This document shows, piece after piece, positions 14,877 to 22,229 of a DNA stretch of 22,500 nt; the first letter of the stretch is position 1; each line of letters opens with the position of its first letter. The stretch is from Symbiodinium natans (lineage: Eukaryota; Sar; Dinophyceae; Suessiales; Symbiodiniaceae). Below the pieces are notes generated by a model that worked only from the letters and a program-made list of their open reading frames with translations, ran no database searches and had not been told where the DNA came from. The stretch lies in assembly GCA_905221605.1 (NCBI GenBank), contig CAJNDS010000369.1, positions 227,501-250,000 on the forward strand, read 5' to 3'. Made by a program: the position numbers and the translations under genes.

Positions 14877-15311
14877 ACTCAGTTCAACTGCCTGCTTCCC
14901 GGGTGCTTCCTCCGACCATCTTAGGTGGGGGGGGGGTTGGAGTGGGAAGGTTGGGTCAGGGCAGGAAGTAAACCCTAAACCCTAAACCCTAAACTCTAAA
15001 CCCCAAACCCTAAACCCTAAACTCTTAAACCCGAAACCCTACTCCCTAAACCCTAAAGCCTAAACCCTAAGCCCTAAGCCCTAAGCCCTAAGCCCTAAGC
15101 CCTTGGATTACCCTCGCCCGAAAACCGCAGCCCTAGGGATCAGGGACCTGGGTCGGCTTGCGCCATAGAGGTGGAGGAGCTTGGGACTGTAGGGGGGCCG
15201 CCTAAGCCAGGGTTTAGGGTTTAGGGTTTAGGGTTTAGGGTTTAGGGTTTAGGGTTTAGGGTATTGAGTGATGGTGGCTTCTACCGCTGCGCCAGTATCT
15301 GGTGCCCACAG

Positions 15312-16617
15312 GCTGAAAGTCCTCCTGCTGGCACAGCAATACCATACTAGGTCGGCCCCTTTTTTAAGGTTTAGCTTGTCTAAGGTTTGGGCTTGAGGGT
15401 TGAGGGTTTAGGGTTTAGGGTTTAGGGTTCAGGAGGATCATACTTAGGAACGATATGTCGCAGAGGGTGCTTTCAAAGGGCCAACCTAGGAATCCCATAT
15501 GATTCAGTACATTGGAGCCGAAGAGCAGCCACGAATGCTTCCCCCACCTTCAACCCAAATCACCCTAAACCCTAAACCCTAAACCCTAAGCCCTAAACCC
15601 TAAACCCTAAACCCTAAACCCAAGACTCCTAACTAATGCCTAGTCCCGAAGCGGGTTTCTTAAAACCTAAGATCTAAGCCCCAGCCAAAGGGCTAACAGA
15701 AATACATGGGGTCCCTGTTTTGGTATGGTCCCCCGGACCTATTTCTAGAGGGTTCTGAAGTCCGGGCCCCCCTAAACCCTAAGCCCTAAGCCCTAAGCCC
15801 TAAACCCTAAACCCTAAACCCTAAACCCTAAACCCTAAACCCCTAAACCCTAAACCCTAAACCCTAAACCCAACAAAAGCCCTCTCCAACTCAGGAGCCC
15901 CCCCCGAATACGACTGCGGGGGTTAGGGCTTAGGGTTTAGGGTTTAGGGTTTAGGGTTTAGGGTTTACTCAGCCTGGACACTTTCTGCATTCGGCGGCTG
16001 CTTTCATCTCTGCAGCGGTCGGTTTGCGACCTGCTCGAGGCCCTGCGACGGCGTGCGGAATGCGCCAGCACTGCAACAGAGCTAGGGTTTAGGGTTTAGG
16101 GTTTAGGGTTTAGGGTTTAGGGTTTAGGGTTTAGGGTTTAGGGTTTAGGGTTTAGGGTTTAGGGTTTAGGGTTTAGGGTTTAGGGTTTAGAGTTTAAGGT
16201 AGCTTCAGCCGCAGCAGATGTGGATTAAGAACGTCCTGGTAGCCCAGTGGTACCCTTTACCCTTTGTTTTTGTTATGGTTCCCTCATAAATAACCAACCC
16301 CCCAAAAAAGGTGCCCTTATTATAATATGGTTACTGGGCTAGACGGCTAGACGTCCACTCGGCCCTAAACCCCCAAGCTCCAAAGCCCAAGCAAGCAGGC
16401 TTTTTGTGAGCCACTTAGACTTGAAGTTCGGTTGCCACACTAGGGTTTCGGGTTTAGGGTTTAGGGTTTAGGGTTTAGGGACAGTAAAGAATACATTGCC
16501 CGGAAAAGGCCACGCAAGCCTGTTGACGGAGTGGCCGTCGCTCGTGGATCCCAGCATGCAATTCCCCGCGCCCCCTGCACCTCCAGGCGTACTTCCCAAA
16601 ACCTCGAGCTCAGCTGA
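15312..16617 (+). CDS. Unrecognised split gene, 3' part (exons 15312-15350, 15973-16086, 16479-16617)
   Basis: The islands join in phase 2 at both junctions. Exon one gives LKVLLLAQQYHT; exon two LDTFCIRRLLSSLQRSV then CDLLEALRRRAECASTATEL, a long amphipathic helix; exon three DSKEYIARKRPRKPVDGVAV, then ARGSQHAIPRAPCTSRRTS and QNLELS with TGA. The C-terminal part is strongly basic, so nucleic-acid binding is possible but unproven. The second intron (16087-16478) starts GTTTAGGG and ends TTTAG, both inside telomere-type arrays, and holds an inverted-repeat element. Exon three is open in a second frame too, so the frame choice rests on phase. No start exon was found. Confidence 0.4.
15973..16086 (+). 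CDS. Exon (RRLLSSLQRSVCDLLEALRR)
   Basis: Acceptor TTTACTCAG ends at 15972; a second acceptor with a pyrimidine tract (TTTCATCTCTGCAG, ends 16015) keeps the same frame. Heptad-like Leu spacing suggests a helix or coiled coil. The donor is GTTTAGGG at 16087. Confidence 0.5.
16087..16195. repeat. TTTAGGG array starting exactly at an exon end
   Basis: About fifteen perfect TTTAGGG units with the first GT serving as the inferred donor. There is no spacer between the coding sequence and the array. Confidence 0.9.
16240..16341. mobile_element. Short inverted-repeat element (TAGCCCAGT ends)
   Basis: TAGCCCAGT at 16240-16248 is the reverse complement of ACTGGGCTA at 16333-16341. The interior is AT-rich (TTTTTGTTATGG, CATAAATAACC, TTATTATAATATGG). 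ACGTCC occurs on both flanks (16231, 16351). GT at 16239 and AG at 16341-16342 would also make it a 104-nt intron, leaving an open frame (IKNVL-TARRP). Introner or MITE cannot be decided. Confidence 0.5.
16479..16617 (+). CDS. Terminal exon (SKEYIARKRPRKPVDGVAV)
   Basis: The acceptor is the TTTAG of the last array unit (ends 16478), followed by G and GAC AGT AAA GAA. The other + frame, giving TVKNTLPGKGHASLLTEWPS and stop at 16619-16621, is almost as open, so the product is uncertain though the island itself looks coding. Confidence 0.4.
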
Positions 16618-16683
16618 GTGAGGCCCCAGAAGCTGAGTCAAGGAGTGCAAGGCTTAGGGGGCCTTTAGGGCCTAAAGAGAAGC

Positions 16684-16787
16684 TAACCCTAAACCCTAAA
16701 CCCTAAACCCTAAACCCTAAACCCTAAACCCTAAACCCTAAACCCTAAACCCTAAACCCTAAACCCTAAACCCTAAACCCTAAACCC
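16684..16787. repeat. CCCTAAA array
   Basis: About fourteen units of CCCTAAA between two coding islands; its right end passes into CCCGAGAAGGGGGGG. Confidence 0.9.
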
Positions 16788-16858
16788 GAGAAGGGGGGGG
16801 GTGTGGGGGCAAGTTGGGTGCCCCGCGACGCCCCTGGGCAAGGGCTGGAATCTCACAG

Positions 16859-17002
16859 ACCGAGCTTGAGCTCGTCTGCGGTCGCGCCGTGCTCGACCTC
16901 TGCCGCTTCGGCCGGCCGATTCGGAGTGACAAGAAGCCTTCTCAAAACGCCAACCTCGAAACTCTAAGAAGTATTCTGCATACTCCTTGGGCAAGAAAAT
17001 AG
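16859..17002 (+). CDS. Terminal exon candidate (TELELVCGRAVLDLCRFGRP, stop)
   Basis: Acceptor AATCTCACAG ends at 16858. It encodes TELELVCGRAVLDLCRFGRP then IRSDKKPSQNANLETLRSIL and HTPWARK with TAG. The first 24 codons are almost all G/C-ending; the rest are more mixed, so a donor may lie inside. Family unknown. Confidence 0.4.
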   Translation, partial: TELELVCGRAVLDLCRFGRPIRSDKKPSQNANLETLRSILHTPWARK

Positions 17003-17270
17003 AGGGGTATGGTGACATCCTTCCTGATGTTCTCGTCTTGGAGGCTTCCTGGCATGGGTTTGGGGTATGTTGCAACTATTCTTAGATAACACCCCTAACC
17101 TGAAGCGAACTCCTGTGCGGAGACATGCCCGTCAGGGGTCGACCCCCCGATCGCTTCGTTCTCGCTTGCCAAAGAGGTTCCAAAGGGTTTAGGGTTTAGG
17201 GCTGGGAGGTCGATGGTTTCCGTGCTGGTCTTCGGTGAGAAGCTTGTTTCTCCGCTTTCCCCTTCCGCAG

Positions 17271-17318
17271 TCTGGTGACAAGATATTCTCTGCTGCCAGC
17301 TGTACGAAAGTCCGGCAG
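17271..17318 (+). CDS. Small internal exon candidate (SGDKIFSAASCTKVRQ)
   Basis: Preceded by a strong pyrimidine tract and acceptor (CGCTTTCCCCTTCCGCAG) and followed by CAG|GTGTCT. 48 nt, phase 0 to 0. A GTGAGAAG at 17235 upstream would leave a 36-nt intron, probably too short. No partner exon was identified. Confidence 0.4.
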
Positions 17319-17407
17319 GTGTCTGCAGATTTGGGAGTGGGGCGTTTGAAAATTCAGCTTCCCTACAAACCCTACAAGCCCTCCAAACCCTCCAAACCTT
17401 ACGAACC

Positions 17408-17565
17408 TTACAAACCCTCCCTAAACCCTAAACCCTAAACCCTAAACCCTAAACCCTAACCCGAAGCCCTAAACCCTAAACCCTAAACCCTAAACCCTAA
17501 ACCCTAAACCCTAAACCCTAAACCCTAAACCCTAAACCCTAAACCCTAAACCCTAAACCCTAACT
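17408..17565. repeat. CCCTAAA array
   Basis: CCCTAAA units with one break (CCCTAACCCGAAG at about 17455). Left of it are diverged ACAAACCCT units that read KPYKPSKPS, which is not a gene. Confidence 0.9.
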
Positions 17566-17683
17566 TGGGGCTCAAAGGCTTGGGTGGAGTGGTGGATTCC
17601 ATGTCTGCACCCGCCGGACAGGGGTCTTGGGGATGCCCTGTGCCACGTTTCCTCTTGTTTCAATACAGGCGCTTGTCAACTGG

Positions 17684-17959
17684 TAGGGTTTAGGGTTTAG
17701 GGTTTAGGGTTTAGGGTTTAGGGTTTAGGGTTTAGGGTTTAGGGTTTAGGGTTTAGGGTTTAGGGTTTAGGGTTTAGGGTTTAGGGTTTAGGGTTTAGGG
17801 TTTAGGGTTTAGGGTTTAGGGTTTAGGTTAGGGTTTAGGGTTTAGGGTTTAGGGTTTAGGGTTTAGGGTTTAGGGTTTAGGGTTTAGGGTTTAGGGTTTA
17901 GGGTTTAGGGTTCAGGGTTCAGGGTTCAGGGTTCAGGGTTCAGGGTTCAGGGTTCAGGG
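17684..17959. repeat. Longest TTTAGGG array, ending in seven TTCAGGG units
   Basis: About 32 TTTAGGG units with one 1-unit slip (TTTAGGTTAGGG near 17823), then seven consecutive TTCAGGG units (17911-17959), then a G-run. The terminal block is one point variant amplified in tandem. Confidence 0.95.
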
Positions 17960-18726
17960 GGGGTTCTTTGTAACAGCACGGTCCCGAAGGGGCATGCTTC
18001 CGTGGACCAGTGAGAACCACTTGCCCCGAAAACCCTCGGAGATTATCTGAAACACACAGCACCCTTTGCCAAAGCCACGAACTCAGCGGCAAATCTTCAA
18101 GGCTTCTCCCTAAACCCGCTACATCTTCAATCCTAGCCCTTCAACCCTAAACCCAAGGCACAAGGATTCTTTCCCCTGCTGATGGAACGGAGCCTCGTCG
18201 TGTCTTGCGGTTGCCGAAATTTGGGTGGATAACTCGGACCCGCAGTGATACCTCCCCGAGCCCCAAAAGCCAACAACGGCCCGCGCTCACACAACCACTC
18301 CCCAATCCTCTACACCCCTAAACCCTAAACCATAAACCCTCAACCCTAAACCCTAAACGTAGACCGACGTGTTCTCTTACACCAAACTCGACATGGCATT
18401 TTGCTAGCGCGGGCAGCAGCATGATCTGAGCAAATCTGTGTGGCAGCGCCAAGCAAACGTTGACAATGACAATCCTACATGCCTGTCCCCCAGTGGCCGA
18501 AACACAACGACCTCTCATTTTCTCCCACCTTGAGAAACCAAAAGTTCAGGGTTTAGGGTTTAGGGTTTCTATGATCAGGATTGTGTGGTGTTTAGGGGGT
18601 ACTGCTATTTTGGGGGGACCATACGCGTCTGAGCATCCCCTTTTCGTGTTTAGGGCTTCGAGGGCTGTTCAGGTGGTTTAGGGCTGGGCTTTTTGGGCAG
18701 GCAGAGTTTGTAGTTTACAGGGCTTA

Positions 18727-18746
18727 TGTGTATATATACATATATG

Positions 18747-18778
<32 letters not shown>

Positions 18779-18812
18779 TGTATATATATATATATGTATA
18801 TGTATATATACA
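18727..18812. repeat. TA-rich palindromic microsatellite
   Basis: Two similar halves of GTATATATACATATATGTAT followed by (TA)n. It is self-complementary over most of its length and can form a cruciform. It is not coding. Confidence 0.9.
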
Positions 18813-18877
18813 GGAGAAAAATTTGTTATGGGCTCATATCTAGGGCTTAGACGTTAGCCCTGCAGCCGCGAAGGTAA

Positions 18878-18992
18878 GGGGGTGTAAGGAGGGGACCCCT
18901 AAAATTCCCCTATATAATACCTTACATCGTCCCTATATACCTAGTTGATTCGCCCCCTAAATAACCCCTAAGGTCCCTTATAGGGTCCTCCT
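18878..18992. mobile_element. Possible AT-rich inverted-repeat element
   Basis: AGGAGGGGACCCCTA near the left end and GGTCCTCCTCT near the right end are imperfect reverse complements. The interior (CCCTATATAATACC, CCCTATATACC) resembles that of the introner-like element at 3887-4053. Ends are not exact. Confidence 0.3.
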
Positions 18993-19108
18993 CTAGCCGT
19001 AAACCCTAAACCCCAAACCCCAAACCCCAAACCCTAAACCCTAAACCCTAAGCCCTAAGCCCTAAACCCTAAACCCTAGACTCCGTCCTTTCGTCTCTTG
19101 AGTTGAAG

Positions 19109-19192
19109 GTGGGTTGCCTTGAGTTGCCAAGCGCCTGTTTGGTTCCACGCCGCGCCGACGTGCATCGCAAGGGGCTCACACCACGCCCCTGA
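19109..19192 (+). CDS. Weak exon candidate (VGCLELPSACLVPRRADVHR)
   Basis: Acceptor TTGAAG ends at 19108. The frame is open to TGA 19190-19192. A donor GTGCAT at 19160 in phase 0 would link to 19434 (PRRAD-EIIELRSW), making it the preceding exon of the next gene. A minus-strand frame is also open here. Confidence 0.3.
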   Translation: MGCLELPSACLVPRRADVHRKGLTPRP

Positions 19193-19433
19193 GGGCCCCT
19201 AGGTAGCCCAAACACGGTACCTGAAACCCTAAACCCTAAGCCTAAGCCCGCCATGGATGCCTAAGCCCTAAACCCAAACTAAACCCCAAACCCCTAAGCC
19301 CTAAACCTGTTTAGGGTTTAGAGGTAAAGCTTGAAGTGGCAGGCGAACGCCCTGCCCTGACGTTCTGCGCGTCCTGTTTCCTCGCATAGGGGGCTAGCGG
19401 GCCGAGCCATGAGTTGCCCGGTCTTGACACCAG

Positions 19434-19643
19434 GAGATCATAGAGCTTCGCTCGTGGCTGGCGGCCCGCCAGCCGCCATGCCTCCCGAATTCCGGCTGTT
19501 CCCCTAAACCGGAGCTGCTTCTGAGTTGCTTTGCCCGGGACCAACATGAGGTCACGTTCGGGGCAGCAGTGCAAGAGCCTCCGTTACCTGATCGCTCCGG
19601 AATGCCCCTTATTAAGAATCCCGCCCCAGGCAACAGCCACAAG
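19434..19643 (+). CDS. Exon (EIIELRSWLAARQPPCLPNS ...)
   Basis: Acceptor ACACCAG ends at 19433. 70 codons, ending CAC AAG before GTCTCA; unspliced it runs to TGA at 19671-19673. Other frames, including two on the minus strand, are also open over part of this GC-rich island, so strand choice rests on splice sites and third-position bias. Confidence 0.5.
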
Positions 19644-21210
19644 GTCTCAGTGCGAAGAAGGGTTTACCCGTGAGGCCCTCTGCGTGAAACTCGAACCACA
19701 ACAGACCCAAACTCTCTTAACCCCAAACTCTCCTAATCCTAAACCCGAAACCCTGAGCCCTCAGTTTTGGGACGGGAGCGCTTTCAGGGGGGAGGAAAGG
19801 GGGGCCTTTGGCCCTCGTTTTGCCCACAAGTGGACACATCCAGGGGAGCTTTTCGAGGCGCTTTATGGCGCTTGGGGTCTTAAGGTTTATGGGGTTTAGG
19901 GTTTAGGGTTTAGGGTTCAGGGTTTGGGTTTAGGTCTCGGAAAATCGGATCTGGGGGCCTTGGGGGGCGCTAATTGGGTCGATTTCGGCCTCGGTCTTTG
20001 GAGTTGCAGAGGCCAGTGTCAGAGTCCGAGCAGATTCAGGGTTCAGGATTGAAGGTTTAGGATGAAGGGTTCAGGTAGGTCTTGGGGCTTAAGAAATCCC
20101 TGGAGACAGACGATAGCTGCGTTTTGGAGTTTTAGCACTTGAACTGGCTTGCTGCTTGTACGACACAGTTGTCACAGCCAGAGAAGTCGAAGACAAGAGA
20201 ACGGTGCGTTGAGAAAGACAGCTGAAAGTAGATCTTTCATGGGTTCCCCCACTACCCCTCCTTGATACTTTAGGGATACTGAATGGATGCACAAGTCGGG
20301 AACCTAAGGGGGGGGGGGGGGTAGTATATAGTGGGGGGTCGTAGGGGAACCCAGGAATCTTGGGTTTGCTTCGGGTTTAGGGTTTAGGGTTTAGGGTTTA
20401 GGGTTTAGGTTTTTTTTTGAGAGGTGGACTCTGAGCCTCACCCTATGCTCTGTGGGGTTCCTAACCTAAAGCCTGAACCCTAAACCCTAAACCCTAAACC
20501 CTAAACCCTAAACCCTAAACCCTAAACCCTAAACCCTAAACCCTAAACCCTAAACCCTAAACCCTAAACCCTAAACCCTAAACCCTAAACCCCAAGCCCT
20601 GAACCTCAAACCCTAAACCCAGAACCCGAAACCCCAAACCCCGAACCCTAAACCTCAAACCCTAAACCCCTAGAACCCTAAACCCTAAACCCTAAACCCT
20701 AGAACCCGAAACCCTAGAACCCTAAACCCTAGAACCCTGGAACCCTCGTGCCTGAACCCCTGCTGAAGAATCTCACGTGGCTCTCAAGAGGTGATCGACC
20801 AGCTCTTGGACGAGAGGCGCCGCCCACCACTAGGTTTGGTTTCATTCCCCCCCCTCCTACCCCCCTTCCCTAGTGCAAACAAAGCTATGAGGAGGGTTCA
20901 GGGTTTAGGGTTTAGGGTTTCGGGTTTAGGGTTTAGGGTTTAGGGTTTAGGGGGATTAGATTGGATTCTCAGGTCTCGGGCTTTTGGGCAACATGCGTAA
21001 GGTTTAGAGGTTTGGTGGGCGTAGGGGTTTGGGGGTGTAGAGCTTTAAGGGTGTCGGCTGGTTTCTCTGGTGCTTGTGTATTTGCTCTCAGTCCGCGTGT
21101 GCTTTGGAGTAAGCCCTGCAATCCGATCCCCTTGCAGAGAAGGACTCCCTGCACAGGAACCCCCGATACCAACCTGTCTCTGCCGGAGCTGTAAAGAAAC
21201 ATGGAGCTGA
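19434..21210 (+). CDS. Unrecognised split gene, about 171 aa visible (exons 19434-19643, 19765-19884, 20791-20833, 20973-20996, 21092-21210)
   Basis: The five islands sum to 516 nt and join in phase at every junction. Exon one: EIIELRSWLAARQPPCLPNS ... LLLSCFARDQHEVTFGAAV, then QEPPLPDRSGMPLIKNPAPG. Exon two: FWDGSAFRGEERGAFGPRFA then HKWTHPGELFEALYGAWGLK. Exon three: VIDQLLDERRRPPL. Exon four: GLGLLGNM. Exon five: LRVCFGVSPAIRSPCREGLP ... PPIPTCLCRSCKETWS and TGA, with a Cys-rich end (CLCRSC). Donors are GTCTCA, GTTTAT, GTTTGG and GTAAGG, with pyrimidine-rich acceptors. The 906-nt third intron holds arrays and a MITE-like copy. No domain recognised. Exons four and five are also open in another phase, so the C-terminus is less sure; a short exon at 20178-20225 is an alternative end. 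Confidence 0.5.
19765..19884 (+). CDS. Exon (FWDGSAFRGEERGAFGPRFA ...)
   Basis: Acceptor GCCCTCAG ends at 19764; donor CTTAAG|GTTTAT at 19885. 40 codons, phase 0 to 0. The aromatic- and Gly-rich sequence (FWDG, HKWTHPGELFEALYGAWG) looks like folded-protein sequence and not repeat translation. This is the most convincing unnamed exon in the right half. Confidence 0.6.
20178..20225 (+). CDS. Alternative terminal exon (PEKSKTRERCVEKDS, stop)
   Basis: Acceptor AGTTGTCACAG ends at 20177; phase 0 matches the donor at 19885. It would give a short basic C-terminus ending just before the MITE-like element at 20238. It conflicts with the longer model that skips to 20791. Confidence 0.35.
   Translation, partial: PEKSKTRERCVEKDS
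20238..20355. mobile_element. MITE-like element, copy 2
   Basis: The left end CATGGGTTCCCCCACTACCC pairs with the right end (reverse complement CCTGGGTTCCCCTACGACCC), about 18 of 21 matches. It is flanked by GATCTTT and AATCTTG (core ATCTT). It has nearly the same length and end sequence as 10817-10933, while the interiors differ. Confidence 0.7.
20470..20760. repeat. CCCTAAA array with diverged right half
   Basis: About sixteen perfect CCCTAAA units, then CCCCAAG, CCTCAAA, CCCGAAA and CCCTAGAA variants. It lies in the intron before exon 20791. Confidence 0.9.
20791..20833 (+). CDS. Exon (VIDQLLDERRRPPL)
   Basis: Acceptor CTCAAGAG ends at 20790. 14 codons mostly ending in G or C, plus one base before donor GTTTGG at 20834. 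The frame is chosen by third-position bias over GDRPALGREAPPTT. Confidence 0.5.
20973..20996 (+). CDS. 24-nt micro-exon
   Basis: Acceptor GGATTCTCAG ends at 20972 and a strong donor GTAAGG is at 20997. Its length is a multiple of three, so skipping it would keep the frame. In the preferred phase it encodes LGLLGNM. Confidence 0.45.
21092..21210 (+). CDS. Terminal exon with Cys-rich end (CLCRSCKETWS)
   Basis: A strong pyrimidine-rich acceptor (TGTATTTGCTCTCAG) ends at 21091. The preferred frame ends in TGA 21208-21210. A second frame (PRVLWSKPCNPIPLQRRT, stop at 21192-21194) is equally open. Confidence 0.45.
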
Positions 21211-21311
21211 GGTCGACTTCTGGGAGAATCTAAACGCTAAATCCTACCCCTAAACCCTAAACCCGATTGGGTTGAAACGATCTTATTTGGCGTGCGTCTT
21301 TCTAGCGTCAG

Positions 21312-21360
21312 GCTTTCAACCCACAACCTCACCAAAAGGCGCCCCGCACGGACAAAGTCC
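21312..21360 (+). CDS. Exon candidate (LSTHNLTKRRPARTKS)
   Basis: Acceptor TAGCGTCAG then G, CTT TCA ACC CAC AAC CTC ACC, ending TCC before donor GTAGAT (21361). Good third-position bias, basic product. The end phase (0) matches the phase-0 reading of 21558. Confidence 0.4.
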
Positions 21361-21423
21361 GTAGATTCCGCGGTGCCCTAAACCTGACGGGTCTACGGGG
21401 GTATCAGGGGTTATCATGGTTTT

Positions 21424-21550
21424 GGATTTAGGGTCTAGGAGGGGGTATAGGGGGGCATAAGGGGGGGTATAAGGGGGGGGGGGGTAGAAAGGGGGTATAA
21501 AGGGGGGGGGTAGAAGGGGGGTATAAGGGGGGTATGTGGGGGGATAATAG
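21424..21550. repeat. G-rich GGGGGGTATAA minisatellite
   Basis: Irregular units of G5-10 followed by TATAA, TAGAA or CATAA. The minus-strand reading is PP-Y-rich and is a repeat shadow. It is potentially G-quadruplex forming. Confidence 0.85.
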
Positions 21551-21557
21551 GGCTGAG

Positions 21558-21658
21558 ACCCTCTCCGCGAGCGCGACCGAGACGCGAAGCGCCTCACGAG
21601 CGATCCGCGCAGGCACGTCACCGCAGAGGGTGAAGCCTCTGCAGCCTCCCTTTCATGA
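21558..21658 (+). CDS. Exon candidate (RERDRDAKRLTSDPRRHV or TLSASATETRSASRAIR)
   Basis: Acceptor GGCTGAG ends at 21557. Phase 1 reads PLRERDRDAKRLTSDPRRHV then TAEGEASAASLS and TGA; phase 0 reads TLSASATETRSASRAIR and stays open into the next array. Phase 0 fits the preceding candidate; phase 1 has better third positions. Undecided. Confidence 0.35.
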
Positions 21659-21801
21659 CAACCACCAACTAACGACTATGCTCCTTACCCTAAACCCTAA
21701 ACCCTAAACCCTAAACCCTATAAACCCTAAACCCTATAAACCCTAAAACCCCAGTGAAGGACAAACTTCAAGGCTAGAACCCCGCCTCCCGGAGGGTTTA
21801 G

Positions 21802-21903
21802 GCCCCAAATCCCGCCAGCAACGCCGGGCGCGTCTGGATCACCAACTGGCCCGGCCGCTTCCAAGCGAAGCCGGGAGACCGAGAGAAGGGCCATAAATCC
21901 TAA
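21802..21903 (+). CDS. Exon candidate (ASNAGRVWITNWPGRFQAKP)
   Basis: The acceptor is the AG of a lone GGGTTTAG unit (21800-21801). It encodes APNP then ASNAGRVWITNWPGRFQAKP and GDREKGHKS before TAA in repeat. Third positions are strongly G/C. Family unknown; no donor identified. Confidence 0.45.
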   Translation, partial: APNPASNAGRVWITNWPGRFQAKPGDREKGHKS

Positions 21904-22099
21904 ACCCTAGCCCTAAACCCTAGTCCTAAACCCTAGCCCTAAACCCTAAACCCTCAACCCTCAACCTGCAACCATGAAAGCTCAGATGCCAAGTCTCTAA
22001 GGTTTATCAGGAAAGGGCTGTGGTTCATAAAGCCTTTGTCTTTGTTGAAGGGAATGCCCCTAATATCACCCCTGGACCAGTAAACAAATAAACAAATAA

Positions 22100-22142
22100 A
22101 TAAATAGTAAAGAAATGTGTATATATATATATATACATATAA
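22100..22142. repeat. AAATA and TA microsatellite
   Basis: AAATAAATAAAT followed by GTGTATATATATATATATACATAT. No coding signal around 21960-22230. Confidence 0.8.
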
Positions 22143-22229
22143 AACTTTAGAAGCCCCAACCTTACATCCCTAAAGCCCCCAAACCCCGAACCAAGAGCCG
22201 CGCCGCACGAATCCAACGCTTTGCGCCTC

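Larger units (their letters stand above)
17960..19108. other. Mostly unique region with weak exon candidates
   Basis: Possible short exons are 17979-18010 (HGPEGACFRGP between GTAACAG and GTGAGA), about 18362-18405 (TDVFSYTKLDMAF) and 18492-18548 (AETQRPLIFSHLEKPK). None has a phase partner. CCCTAAA arrays lie at 18316-18358 and 19000-19078. Confidence 0.35.

Noticed and set aside
16773-17075. Minus-strand 100-codon frame over 16859-17002
   Set aside because: The + reading has a clean acceptor and better third positions; the minus reading ends in repeat translation (LLGFRV).
21316-21621. Minus-strand proline/tyrosine-rich frame
   Set aside because: Most of it is the G-rich TATAA minisatellite.
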